37,480 nt of DNA from a virus. Location of the stretch: positions 1-37,480 of the IMG/VR virus record IMGVR_UViG_3300044821_000048; one strand, given 5' to 3'. A model generated the notes under the pieces. That model was not told where the DNA came from, made no database searches, and was given only the letters and a program-made list of their open reading frames with translations. Shown here one piece after another: positions 5,840-14,148 of the stretch. The translations under genes were made by a program, and so were the position numbers. Position 1 is the stretch's first letter, and each line of letters opens with the position of its first letter.

Positions 5840-6346
5840 TTAGTCTATTCTATGAGGCATAAACGACGGCCTCAAAACTGGAAACTGTGACAGATCAGAA
5901 ATGCACTTGTCTAAAAACTTATTCAGATCGTCTCCAAAATTGCGCTTCCACTCTTTAGGAAAGAATTTGCAAAAGTCAACGTACCTGGTTTCTATAGGAA
6001 GCACCGAACTAGCAAGACGGAACACGTCCAAGAATTTGAGTGTTTGTTCTTTTGTCACTTCTTTGAGGTTCGGGTCACCAAAGTGGCCGCGCGAAAGGTT
6101 CTTGAACATCTGAACAGCCGTCTTTATTTCGTCCTGTCGAAGGTTTGAGAAATCCTTTTTGAGCCCGCGGTAAACAATCTGCACCGCTTCACCGTTGTAG
6201 TACCCGTTGTTGTATGCCAAGGCTAACAGGTCATCCATTTGATCACATTGGTCGTAGAAATCAGAGTATCCTAGCGACTTTGCGAATGCGTTTTTTTCAC
6301 CCATCTGGGACGGTGAGTAATTAAAGCTCCTAGATTTCGAGCCCAC
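5840..6346 (-). CDS. Hypothetical protein coupled to replication initiator
   Basis: A 168-residue protein I do not recognise. It begins with GTG at 6346, preceded by AAGGAGG at 5 nt, and overlaps the end of the initiator gene by 17 bases. It is mainly helical and hydrophilic, with a Ser-rich N-terminus (GSKSRSFNYSPSQMGEKN) and a C-terminal aromatic and basic part (FCKFFPKEWKRNF). By position it corresponds to a helicase-loader or replication partner (as lambda P follows O), but no Walker motif or DnaC-like signature is visible, so this is inference from context only. Confidence 0.6.
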   Translation of the reverse strand: MGSKSRSFNYSPSQMGEKNAFAKSLGYSDFYDQCDQMDDLLALAYNNGYYNGEAVQIVYRGLKKDFSNLRQDEIKTAVQMFKNLSRGHFGDPNLKEVTKEQTLKFLDVFRLASSVLPIETRYVDFCKFFPKEWKRNFGDDLNKFLDKCISDLSQFPVLRPSFMPHRID

Positions 6347-7244
6347 AGAGCCTCCTTGTTTCTTTGGCTTTTTCTGTTAACTCAGTTCGCGGCGTAGGCG
6401 CCTTGTCCATGTTCCCGGTTTGCTCGGCATCCATCTTGGCTTTCCAAGGCGTCAACCATTGGGAGTCCTTTAACCAATTGGCAGCTTGGCTAATAAACCC
6501 TATGTGTGGGTATTTTGGCCCGTATTTGACTTTGCAGTATTCAGCGTATTCGGCGGCTGACACGATGATAACATCCGAGGAGGTTCCGACGTCTACCGCG
6601 TGATTGAAGGCGATCCGAGCAGGCGGCATTATGGTTGACCCATTGGGAGGATATGCGCGTTCAAAAGCCAGCCATTCTTCTCGGTGGCGCTCGTAAACCT
6701 GCGCTATGGTAGGTTGATTAGGCGCGCGCAAACCTATAATATCAGCCTGTATTGGTTTCCCCCCGGTCCCCTCTTCCTGAAGAGAAGAATCCTTATCCTT
6801 ATCCTTATCCTTATCCTTATCCTTATCCTTATCCTTAGCCCCTACCAAGGGGCTACGTAGGGGGGTACTAGCCCCTAGTTTGTAACCCATTGATAAATAT
6901 GGCACTTGATTAAAGTCTAAAGATTTAAGAACTCCTCGGATAGCAGAATTGTCAGAATTGAGAATATTGGTTTTGTACTGATCCTCAATGAATCCAACCA
7001 TCCACCATTTGCCATTAGGAAGGATAATCATTCGATCAACGGAGTCGGTGTTAACCGCTGCAAGGTATTCCCCAGGAGATACCCGAAAGCCCGTTGTTTG
7101 CTCGAAGCGCTTAAATGATGGTTGCCATACCCCGGCGTGATCACAATGCTCGCGAAGGTACAACGCAAAGAGTTGTAAGCGCCCCTCAAGATTCAAGAAC
7201 CAATCACGGTTCCATAGGTCGCTGTTGAACATGCGTGTTGCCAT
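6330..7244 (-). CDS. O-like replication initiator with KD-repeat linker
   Basis: A 304-residue protein. The N-terminal 110 residues (MFNSDLWNRDWFLNLEGRLQLFALYLREH...) resemble the winged-helix domain of phage replication proteins of the O/DnaD type. A charged linker of eight Lys-Asp pairs follows (residues about 140-155), then a C-terminal helical domain with FERAYP and AANWLKDSQWLTPWK. Such proteins bind origin iterons and recruit the helicase. The ATG at 7244 is chosen over TTG 7253; neither has a clear Shine-Dalgarno. The gene faces the late operon across a 279-bp gap. The origin could lie inside the gene, as in lambda, or in that gap. Confidence 0.7.
   Translation of the reverse strand: MATRMFNSDLWNRDWFLNLEGRLQLFALYLREHCDHAGVWQPSFKRFEQTTGFRVSPGEYLAAVNTDSVDRMIILPNGKWWMVGFIEDQYKTNILNSDNSAIRGVLKSLDFNQVPYLSMGYKLGASTPLRSPLVGAKDKDKDKDKDKDKDKDSSLQEEGTGGKPIQADIIGLRAPNQPTIAQVYERHREEWLAFERAYPPNGSTIMPPARIAFNHAVDVGTSSDVIIVSAAEYAEYCKVKYGPKYPHIGFISQAANWLKDSQWLTPWKAKMDAEQTGNMDKAPTPRTELTEKAKETRRLCGLEI
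6789..6836. repeat. Hexanucleotide microsatellite (ATCCTT)x8
   Basis: Eight perfect ATCCTT units (AAGGAT on the coding strand) encode (Lys-Asp)8 in the linker of the replication initiator. Gain or loss of units keeps the frame and changes only linker length. The repeated run inside the initiator gene is also reminiscent of iterons inside lambda O. Confidence 0.9.
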
Positions 7245-7269
7245 AAGCACCAAGGCGTACCCCGGCGAG

Positions 7270-7307
7270 CCCTCTGCCGCTCAGTGTGTGCTGGTGCGGT
7301 TAGAGGG
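7270..7307 (-). promoter_or_regulatory. Bulged hairpin in leader of replication initiator
   Basis: The plus strand reads CCCTCT-GCCGC, a 15-base loop, then GCGG-TT-AGAGGG. The arms pair over about 11 bp with one bulged base. The hairpin ends 26 bases before the initiator ATG in the minus-strand transcript, so it may affect translation or transcription there. Confidence 0.4.
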
Positions 7308-7487
7308 GCAAGCCGAAGCGCGGGCAGTTGCCTGCCAGTTTGATTACGAGATTTTTATACGGTGATTGTCCAGCACACAAGAAGCAATATACACCAAAAT
7401 CGGCCGTCGCGCAAAGAGAATTTATAGGCGCGCCCCAAAACAAAAAGGCCCCCGGTACAGCAAACTATTACCGAAACAAGAAAAATA

Positions 7488-7516
7488 TTGACAAGTTAAG
7501 GTCGAATAGGTATACT
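7488..7516 (+). promoter_or_regulatory. Late promoter (TTGACA-N17-TATACT), probably leaderless
   Basis: TTGACA at 7488-7493, 17 bases, then TATACT at 7511-7516. The expected +1 is 7523-7524, on the ATG of the small terminase gene, leaving no room for a Shine-Dalgarno. It is the only strong plus-strand promoter I found and would serve the 27-kb virion operon. Confidence 0.75.
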
Positions 7517-7523
7517 TCGGGAT

Positions 7524-7904
7524 ATGGGAAGACCACGCAAAAACCCCGATATCGACAAAATAACCGAGTGGATTGACCGATATGTAGACGGAAGCGGTCA
7601 ATTTAAGATCGAAAGTATCACTGATCCACCGACAATTAATGGATTGGCATGGCACCTTGGATACTGCTCAAAACAATCTTTGTACGACAAAGCCGGAGAC
7701 AAAGACCAAGCAATTTCTAGACCCGTAAGGCGTGCTATGATGATTGTTGAGCGATGGCACGAGCGTGGATTGAGTGCTGGTCAATGTACTGGCCACATCT
7801 TTGGGCTTAAAAACGCCGGATGGAAAGACAAGACTGAAACTGAACATTCTGGCACACTCTCGATAGCGCAGCAGATTATCGGAGCATACCGAACCCATGA
7901 CTGA
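7524..7904 (+). CDS. Terminase small subunit
   Basis: A 126-residue DNA-recognition subunit of the packaging motor. The N-terminus MGRPRKNPDIDKITEWIDRY and the following TINGLAWHLGYCSKQSLYDK helix-turn-helix-like segment are typical of P22 gp3-type/HTH small terminases, and the C-terminal GHIFGLKNAGWKDKTETEHSG is common in them. The conserved MGRPRK opening supports this ATG, although no ribosome binding site precedes it and the predicted transcription start coincides with it. It overlaps the large-subunit gene by 8 bases. Confidence 0.8.
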   Translation: MGRPRKNPDIDKITEWIDRYVDGSGQFKIESITDPPTINGLAWHLGYCSKQSLYDKAGDKDQAISRPVRRAMMIVERWHERGLSAGQCTGHIFGLKNAGWKDKTETEHSGTLSIAQQIIGAYRTHD

Positions 7905-9279
7905 TGGTGAATTCTTTGTCAAGGAATACGCCAATGACCCAGTGAAATACTGTGTCGAGGTTTTGGGCTATGAACCTGACACATGGCAAGCCGAAGACCT
8001 CGCCGCTACGGTACAACATCAACGCATCGCGGTTGCCTCTGGTCACGGCGTAGGAAAAACCCGTCTGGTAGCCTCAAAGATTCATTGGTTTCTGTCAACT
8101 CGCCCCATCCCTCAAGTCGTAGTTACAGCAAATACTCAAACTCAACTAGCGACCAAGACCTGGCGCGAGTTGGCAAAAGTCAATGACTCCGCGAGAAACA
8201 AAGATTGGTTTGATAAGTCGGCGCAAAAGTTTTGGTTAAAAGACTCGCCTGAAACCTGGTTTGCTTCCGCTATTCCGTGGACAGAGAACAGGTCAGAGGC
8301 TTTTGCCGGAACGCACGAAGAACATGTGCTTTATCTTTTTGATGAAGCCAGCGCGATAGCTGATATCATATGGGAAGTTTCAGAAGGCGCAATGACAACC
8401 GCAGGCGCGAAGTTTTGCGTTTATGGCAACCCAACAAAAAACACCGGGCGATTCTCAGAGTGTTTCGGTAGGTTCAAACACCGTTGGCACACGATGCAGA
8501 TTGATTCTCGAACTGCGAAGATGGCCGACAAGAAGCAAATCCAGGAGTGGGTTGACGATTACGGCGAGGATTCTGACTTTGTTCGTGTTCGCGTTAGAGG
8601 TGTGTTCCCCCGCGCTGGATCCAGCCAGTTCATTGACTCCGATTCTGTCGAGAAGTGCCGCCAGTACCACGCGGAAGGCTATGAGTCTCATGCGGTTGTT
8701 TTTGGCGTTGATATTGCCAGGTTTGGAGACGACCAGAACGCCGTTGCCATTCGCCAAGGTCGCAAGGTAGAGCCGCTTGTAAAGTGGCGTGGTATTGACA
8801 CAATGCAGACAGCTAGCCGGGTTGTTGATCTTTATGAAGCCATCAAGCCAGACATGATATTTGTTGACGGCGGCGGCGTTGGTGGTGGTGTAATTGACCG
8901 GTTGCGCCAACTCCTGCCTAAAGAGAAAGTGACCGAAGTCAACTTTGGATCAACGTCTTTCAAGCCGAAGAAATACTTCAACAAACGTGCCGAGATTTGG
9001 GGAGAGATGAAAGACGCGCTTGTTGCTGGAATTGAGATACCCGATGACAACGAGCTTATCAGAGAACTCACATCGGTCGAGTATGGCTTTAGCGTGGAGC
9101 AGAAAATACAGCTCGAACACAAGGCCGACATGAAGCGCCGCGGGCTGTCTTCTCCCGACTGTGCCGATGCCTTGGCACTCACATACGCTGCGACCGTTAT
9201 CAAGAATCGTGAAGCCCCGAAGGGTAAGCAGAACCCTTACGCAAGCATACAAACCGGTTCAGATGGGTGGATGAATTGA
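7897..9279 (+). CDS. Terminase large subunit
   Basis: A 460-residue packaging ATPase-nuclease. The ATPase domain has Walker A SGHGVGKT (48-55), Walker B VLYLFDE (144-150) and a coupling-type GNPT near 178. The RNase H-like nuclease has its first acidic residue in FGVDIARFGDD (D272), the second in FVDGGG (D324), and the third in SSPDCADALAL (D421/D424). Length and motif order match the headful (P22 gp2-like) terminases of podoviruses. It sits between the small subunit and a 36-codon gene that overlaps its stop. The packaging type (headful or site-specific) cannot be fixed from motifs alone. Confidence 0.92.
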   Translation: MTDGEFFVKEYANDPVKYCVEVLGYEPDTWQAEDLAATVQHQRIAVASGHGVGKTRLVASKIHWFLSTRPIPQVVVTANTQTQLATKTWRELAKVNDSARNKDWFDKSAQKFWLKDSPETWFASAIPWTENRSEAFAGTHEEHVLYLFDEASAIADIIWEVSEGAMTTAGAKFCVYGNPTKNTGRFSECFGRFKHRWHTMQIDSRTAKMADKKQIQEWVDDYGEDSDFVRVRVRGVFPRAGSSQFIDSDSVEKCRQYHAEGYESHAVVFGVDIARFGDDQNAVAIRQGRKVEPLVKWRGIDTMQTASRVVDLYEAIKPDMIFVDGGGVGGGVIDRLRQLLPKEKVTEVNFGSTSFKPKKYFNKRAEIWGEMKDALVAGIEIPDDNELIRELTSVEYGFSVEQKIQLEHKADMKRRGLSSPDCADALALTYAATVIKNREAPKGKQNPYASIQTGSDGWMN

Positions 9280-9386
9280 GCTACAAATCAAGAAGCAATT
9301 ACGCGCTTGGTCAGAAGATGACTCGAGAGCAATGGAATAAGGTTTTCGGTAACAAGCAGAATCAGCAACCGAAAAAGGCCAAATAA
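9276..9386 (+). CDS. 36-residue basic protein between terminase and portal (TTG start)
   Basis: A short gene starting with TTG that overlaps the terminase stop (TTGA) and ending in TAATG, which overlaps the portal start. Its product is hydrophilic and basic: MSYKSRSNYALGQKMTREQW, then NKVF and a Gln/Lys-rich tail. I recall similar tiny proteins (an aromatic-Gly start and an EWN motif) between terminase and portal in other phages; function unknown. A TTGA start overlap is also used by the membrane peptide at 4293. Coupling at both ends is the main evidence. Confidence 0.6.
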   Translation: MSYKSRSNYALGQKMTREQWNKVFGNKQNQQPKKAK

Positions 9387-11512
9387 TGAATCCCGAAAAA
9401 GAAACCGCTCTCGCTGGTGATCCAGCATACACCGAAGACCACGGCACGCCGCAACCTGCTCCGAAGAAGTCCGAGCAGACCGACGCGGAGATACTCAAAG
9501 AAGCGCGTGACCGGTGCGATGAGGATGAGAGCGAGAATTCATACATATTCACCGAGATCGAAGACGGGCAACGCTTCTTTCTCGGCGGCAAGCAATGGGA
9601 TTCCAAGCAGGAGATCAACCGTCTACAGAACGAGGGTGGGCCGCGCCCGTGTCTGACGTACGACAAGTCATCTACGTACATCAACCGCCTGTGCAACGAT
9701 CAGCGGATGAACCGCCCCGGCCTCAATCTCAAGCCCAAGAATGACGGTGCAGACCCCAAGGACACCGAGATAGGCGAAGGGCTGGTACGTGACATTACCA
9801 ACAACGCAGACAGCTCCACGGCTCACGATACCGCTATGGACATGGCCGCGAATTGCGGTATCGGTTACTTCCAAGTCAAGACGCGCTATTGCGACGATGA
9901 TTCTTTCGACCAAGATATTTATCTCGAAAGAATTGTCGACTCTCGCAGCGTCATTTTTCCGTTTCATCAGTCGAAGAAGATAGACCTATCAGACTGCAAT
10001 CACGCGTTTCTTGTCGATGATATTGACAAAGAGGAGTACAAGCGTGACAATCCGAACTTTGCCGACAACTCAGGGCTTGCGGATTGGACAACGACTCTCT
10101 CTCCTCCGTGGGTGCGAGAGAAGATGTTACGGAGAGCCTACTATTTCCGCAAGGTCTTTACTCGCACACATCTCTGCCTGCTCGAAGACGGTACCAAGTG
10201 CTTCCAAGAAGACAAGCCAGAAGGTGCTAAGATCATCAACAAGCGCCCGGTAAAGAAGACCACGGTTGAGTGGTTCCTGATGGTCGCTCATCAGATTCTT
10301 GACCGTGGTATCGTGCCGGGAGAATACATCCCGATTGTTCCTTGTGTCGGCAAAGAGACGTTTTACGACGGCAAGCGTCATTTCGAGGGTGTTGCGTATC
10401 GAGCTCGTGACGCTCAGAAGATGTTGAACTACGCAAAGAGCGGTTTCGCCGAGTACGTTGCTTTGGCCCCCAAGGGTCAATGGATGATTGCCGAGGGTCA
10501 GGACGAGGGTTACTCGCATGAGTACAAGATGGCGAATCAGGCAAACATCATTGCCATTCATTACAAGCCAACCACGTTTGAAGGCATTCTAACACCGCCC
10601 CCGCAACGCATACAACCACAACAACTCAACATGGCACTTGTGGAAGAAATGCGCGTTGCGGATGCTGACCTAAAAGAGATCATCGGATTACCCGATGTCA
10701 ACATGGGTAAGAGCAAGGGCGAGAAGAGCGGCAAGGCTATCATGGCCAATCAGCGCGAGGGCGAACTTATCAACTTCCATTTTGCCGACAATCTGCGCAA
10801 GGCACTTATTTACTCGTGGAAAATCATCGCTTCCATGATACCGGTTGTGTACGACACTCCGCGCACCATCCAGATTCTCGGTAAGACGATGGAAGAGCAG
10901 TTTGTCAAGATCAACCAGGAATACACGGACGACAACGGGGAGAAGCGGACACACGACCTTACAAAGCTGAAGTACGCGGTTGTTGCCGACTCTGGCCCCA
11001 ACTACTCGACCAAGCGCGAGAAGACCGCCGAGCTTCTTATGCAGATGATCGAGCATTTGCCGGAGCTTGGGCCGAACATGATTGACCTATTGGCTGAGAG
11101 CATCGGGGCATCTGAGGTTGTGGTTGACCGGTGCAAGATGTTGCTGCCGCCTCAACTACAAGACAACCCCAACATGAAAGACATCCCTGCCGGTGTCCGC
11201 GCCCTACTTCAGAAGCTGGAGCAGGGATTACAGCAGGCTCATGTCGTAGCCCAGCAGAAAGACCAGATCATCAGCCAACTCACGGCGGCGGTCAACGACA
11301 AGAGCGCAGAGCGAGAGGTCAAGATCAAGACCGCGCTTATCAGGGCACAGGCAGAGCTTCATAAGGCCAACATCGAGGCGCAGAAGGAAGAGCGACACTT
11401 GCACATTAATCACGCGCATGAGATTGCCTCTAAAGAGCATTCCCACGTGCTTGAAAATATGGCTGTACCGGCTCAGTCAACCGGTGATGAATCAACTGTG
11501 GCGGCTCAGTAA
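9386..11512 (+). CDS. Portal protein, P22 gp1-like
   Basis: A 708-residue portal, the dodecameric ring at the capsid vertex through which DNA passes. The length and plan fit P22-type portals: an acidic N-terminus, a conserved early core (LNRLCNDQRMNRP-like at about 95-107, then a DAKDTEIGEGLVRDI-like segment), a stem and crown region with GIVPGEYIPIVPCVG, and a conserved IIGLPDVNMG...KSGKAI segment near 430-450. The C-terminal 120 residues are a long helix rich in Gln, Ala and Lys (the barrel seen in P22). It follows the terminase and precedes the scaffold, as expected. Confidence 0.88.
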   Translation: MNPEKETALAGDPAYTEDHGTPQPAPKKSEQTDAEILKEARDRCDEDESENSYIFTEIEDGQRFFLGGKQWDSKQEINRLQNEGGPRPCLTYDKSSTYINRLCNDQRMNRPGLNLKPKNDGADPKDTEIGEGLVRDITNNADSSTAHDTAMDMAANCGIGYFQVKTRYCDDDSFDQDIYLERIVDSRSVIFPFHQSKKIDLSDCNHAFLVDDIDKEEYKRDNPNFADNSGLADWTTTLSPPWVREKMLRRAYYFRKVFTRTHLCLLEDGTKCFQEDKPEGAKIINKRPVKKTTVEWFLMVAHQILDRGIVPGEYIPIVPCVGKETFYDGKRHFEGVAYRARDAQKMLNYAKSGFAEYVALAPKGQWMIAEGQDEGYSHEYKMANQANIIAIHYKPTTFEGILTPPPQRIQPQQLNMALVEEMRVADADLKEIIGLPDVNMGKSKGEKSGKAIMANQREGELINFHFADNLRKALIYSWKIIASMIPVVYDTPRTIQILGKTMEEQFVKINQEYTDDNGEKRTHDLTKLKYAVVADSGPNYSTKREKTAELLMQMIEHLPELGPNMIDLLAESIGASEVVVDRCKMLLPPQLQDNPNMKDIPAGVRALLQKLEQGLQQAHVVAQQKDQIISQLTAAVNDKSAEREVKIKTALIRAQAELHKANIEAQKEERHLHINHAHEIASKEHSHVLENMAVPAQSTGDESTVAAQ

Positions 11513-11531
11513 TAACCGTTGAGGAGTGATT

Positions 11532-12440
11532 ATGGATCGAGCAGACCTTGACAAGATCGAAGTGAGCGGAACCGACGCACCGGCAGTGCAGGCCGAGACC
11601 AACTCCAATGACACAACGCCGAACCCGCAACCGGCAACTGAAAAAAAGGTTGACGAGGGAACGGACAAGGCAAGTGACAAGGGTGATGGATCGGAAAAAC
11701 CTGTTGCAGATAAGACCGGAGACGAGAAGGCCGCTGACGACGAAGGCAAGGACAAAAAAGGCGATGACGGAGAGCGCAAGCCCAACAGGGCCGACCGCAA
11801 ATGGGACCGGTTGCAGAAGAAAAACGCCGAACTAGCATACGAGAATAAGCTCCTTCGGGAGGGGAAGCTCACGGCTGGTGGTGACAAGCAGACCGAACAG
11901 CGTCAAGCGCCGACTGATCGACCCAAGCGAGCGGATTACCAAAACCCAGACGACTACGACGACGCACTGGCGGCATACCTTGACAACAAGGTGACGGAGG
12001 CGAGGGAAGAGGGGCGAAGATTGGCCCACTCAGAGCGAAAGGCGCAGGAGATATCGCAGAAGATAGAGGCATTCAAAAAAGAACACGCAGACTACGACGC
12101 AAAGGTCAAAGAACTCGATGACCTCACGTTGTCAGAGGCGATGTTTTCACTTGTTCGCAAGGAAAAAAACCCAGCGGCTATTGCCTACTACTTTGCGAAC
12201 CACCAAGACGAAGCCGAGAGAATCAACGGCCTGCCTCCTGTCGAAATCTCTCATGAGCTTGGCCGAATATCGGTAATCGTTGAGGCCAACGCCTCACCCG
12301 CTGCCGAGAAGAAGCCTGCCATCTCAAAGGCTCCGAGGCCGGTGCCCGACGCAGAGCCGGGGAAGTCAGATAACCACGAAGAAACCGACGCGGAATACGC
12401 CATGCGCTATAAAAAGCGCAAAGGGCTCATTCCCGCCTAA
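11532..12440 (+). CDS. Capsid scaffolding protein
   Basis: A 302-residue, highly charged protein without globular signature. The first 95 residues are Asp/Lys/Glu-rich and low complexity; the middle is a predicted coiled coil (RLQKKNAELAYENKLLREGK); the end has the helical AEYAMRYKKRKGLIPA, the sort of basic C-terminal helix that contacts coat protein in P22 gp8. It lies directly between portal and coat genes. The ATG at 11532 is chosen over GTG 11526 because GAGGAG stands 5 nt before it. It should guide procapsid assembly and then leave. Confidence 0.8.
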   Translation: MDRADLDKIEVSGTDAPAVQAETNSNDTTPNPQPATEKKVDEGTDKASDKGDGSEKPVADKTGDEKAADDEGKDKKGDDGERKPNRADRKWDRLQKKNAELAYENKLLREGKLTAGGDKQTEQRQAPTDRPKRADYQNPDDYDDALAAYLDNKVTEAREEGRRLAHSERKAQEISQKIEAFKKEHADYDAKVKELDDLTLSEAMFSLVRKEKNPAAIAYYFANHQDEAERINGLPPVEISHELGRISVIVEANASPAAEKKPAISKAPRPVPDAEPGKSDNHEETDAEYAMRYKKRKGLIPA

Positions 12441-12455
12441 CCAAAAGGAAAGATT

Positions 12456-13757
12456 ATGGCACAGACTCTTTTGCAGCCTGCGGAGATTACCCGTCTCCCC
12501 CTTATGGTTGCACACAGTTCGACCCGGTTTGCCAAGGCCGTAGACCGCTCATACGGTAACGACTTCGGCAACAGCGAAAAGTCGATGAGCGGCAAGATCG
12601 GTAAACAGCTTCAGATCCGTCTGCCCAACAAGTACAGCATCCGCTCGGGTTCGACCATGCAGGTGCAGGCACATCAGGAACAGTCAACCGCCATCGTGAT
12701 CGGTACTCAGTACGGTATCGATACCGAAATGTCGGATTTTGAGACTGCCACACTGGTTGATGAGTACGAGCGTCGCTGTGCAGAGCCGATGGGTAAAACC
12801 ATTGCTTCGGCTGTCGATGCTGACCTGGCCTCGATGTATACGCTGATCGCTCAGTCGGTACTCATCGATACGACCAGCGCCGTGACGCAGACTCAGACGA
12901 TTCTTCAGGGAAAGCAGAAAATAGTTGAAGCCAACGTGCCTCTCGATGATGAGCTTTCTCTCATCATGGGCGCATCGGCAGAGCCGAAGCTCGTGCCCAA
13001 CTACACGAACGTGTACAACCCCCAGGGAGACATTTCCAAGATGTTCCGCGAGGGACGCATGAGTACCGCGCACAGCCTCAATTGGTACCTCGATCAGGAA
13101 ATGCCGATTCACACATGCGGGACGCGTATTGCCGGTTCGGGTACAACTATCGGTGCAACCGTTACGGCTCAGGGCGTAAGCTCGCTGACCCTGAAGAACA
13201 GCTCCAACCAGACCGTCAAGGTTGGTGATGTGTTCTCCATCGGTTCGGCTGGTGCAAACCCTGTGTACAGCGTCAAGCCTGAGACCAAGAAAAGCACCGG
13301 TTCGCTGGCGCAGTTTGTGGTTCAGCCTGCCGCATCGGGTACCGCTGGGTACACTCAGAGCGATGCCAACGACGTTACGACCGGGTATTACACCCTGTCA
13401 GCCGGTGGCGTGGTTGTGTACATCGACCGGCCCATTTACACATCAACCTCTGCCGGGCTTCAGAATGTCGATTCTCTCCCGCAGAACACCGCCGTTTGTA
13501 CGTTCGTCGGTGCGGCTTCGACCGCCTACGCGCAGCTTATCGGTCTGCACAAGACCGCTGCCGCTGCCGCAATGGTCAAGCTCCCGCTGTACAACGGTCT
13601 TGGCACGATCAAACGGGCCGACTACGACGGTATGAGCCTTCGGTACTGGAAGGGCCCTGACATCACCAACGGGCGCGAAGTGACACGCTTTGACATCCTG
13701 TATGGCAAGGCCGTACCTCGTCCCGAATGGGCGTTCCGGCTGTTCCTCGCTGTCTAA
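12456..13757 (+). CDS. Major capsid protein, P22 coat-like
   Basis: A 433-residue protein between scaffold and neck genes, with the length and features of P22 gp5-type coat proteins: N-terminal RFAKAVDRSYGNDF and GKIGKQLQIRLPNKY, an SFDxE-like stretch (IDTEMSDFETATLV), NPQGDISKMFREGRM, and an inserted Ig-like region (GTTIGATVTAQGVSSLTLKN onward). This is an HK97-fold protein with a telokin/I-domain-like insertion. AAAGGA lies 8 nt upstream of the ATG. It is followed by a terminator hairpin, suggesting separate control of its dosage. Confidence 0.88.
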   Translation: MAQTLLQPAEITRLPLMVAHSSTRFAKAVDRSYGNDFGNSEKSMSGKIGKQLQIRLPNKYSIRSGSTMQVQAHQEQSTAIVIGTQYGIDTEMSDFETATLVDEYERRCAEPMGKTIASAVDADLASMYTLIAQSVLIDTTSAVTQTQTILQGKQKIVEANVPLDDELSLIMGASAEPKLVPNYTNVYNPQGDISKMFREGRMSTAHSLNWYLDQEMPIHTCGTRIAGSGTTIGATVTAQGVSSLTLKNSSNQTVKVGDVFSIGSAGANPVYSVKPETKKSTGSLAQFVVQPAASGTAGYTQSDANDVTTGYYTLSAGGVVVYIDRPIYTSTSAGLQNVDSLPQNTAVCTFVGAASTAYAQLIGLHKTAAAAAMVKLPLYNGLGTIKRADYDGMSLRYWKGPDITNGREVTRFDILYGKAVPRPEWAFRLFLAV

Positions 13758-13763
13758 TTAACC

Positions 13764-13788
13764 GGGAGGGGTGAAAGCCCCTCCTTTT
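13764..13788 (+). terminator. Rho-independent terminator or attenuator after coat gene
   Basis: GGAGGGG, a 6-base loop (TGAAAG) and CCCCTCC form a 7-bp GC-rich stem (13765-13784), followed by TTTT at 13785-13788. It lies 7 bp after the coat stop. As genes continue downstream on the same strand, partial read-through is likely, which would raise coat mRNA over the rest. Confidence 0.7.
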
Positions 13789-13810
13789 ACTCAACAAAAA
13801 AGGACTTATC

Positions 13811-14080
13811 ATGGCTGCTGCAAATGATCCCTATATCGCATCAACAACTGCGACTATCACGCAGACCCCGACGACCAAGGAGTTGGTAGGCTCAAACACT
13901 CCTGACGGTCTCGTTGTCAACGCCACAAAGATCAGCTTCTATGCCAGTTCGACCCCGGTCGCGCAGGCTGCGGCTATCACGGCGATTGATGGCTCGTCCA
14001 CAATGACGCAGGCGGCGGTTGCCGTCAACGCCCTCATTGTGGCCTGTGGGGCCTCGTCTGGTATCGGTATCACTCTTTAG
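13811..14080 (+). CDS. Small virion-associated (decoration-like) protein
   Basis: An 89-residue Ala/Thr-rich protein. Its middle (KISFYASSTPVAQAAAITAI) and its ending with paired hydrophobic residues (AVNALIVACGASSGIGI) match a motif that I recall in many small phage head or fiber-like proteins next to coat genes. It may be a decoration or head-fiber protein. AAGGAC lies upstream of the ATG. It follows the coat gene and its terminator. The exact role is not known. Confidence 0.55.
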   Translation: MAAANDPYIASTTATITQTPTTKELVGSNTPDGLVVNATKISFYASSTPVAQAAAITAIDGSSTMTQAAVAVNALIVACGASSGIGITL

Positions 14081-14148
14081 TGTGGTTCGGGCGGGGCGGC
14101 GCAATGCTACCCCGCTATGCCCATTACTTTGATCTTAGAGGGGTATTG

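Larger units (their letters stand above)
7245..7523. promoter_or_regulatory. Divergent control region between early and late genes
   Basis: This is the largest gene-free stretch (279 bp). It contains the late promoter at 7488-7516 (plus strand). On the minus strand TTGCGC (7414-7409), a 17-base spacer and TATATT (7391-7386) form a weak candidate promoter for the initiator gene. The resulting leader would hold two hairpins: an 11-bp stem with one bulge at 7270-7307 and a 5-bp stem with a GCAA tetraloop (minus strand) at 7323-7336. I see no convincing small gene. A replication origin is possible but unproven. Confidence 0.5.

Noticed and set aside
7328-7576. 82-codon plus-strand frame in the divergent region
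   Set aside because: It overlaps the small terminase start in another frame, begins with TTG without a ribosome binding site, and has no recognisable motif.
14080-14148. Upstream extension of the first glycosyltransferase (start GTG 14080)
   Set aside because: No ribosome binding site, and the extra residues do not fit the fold; GAGGGG precedes the ATG at 14149.
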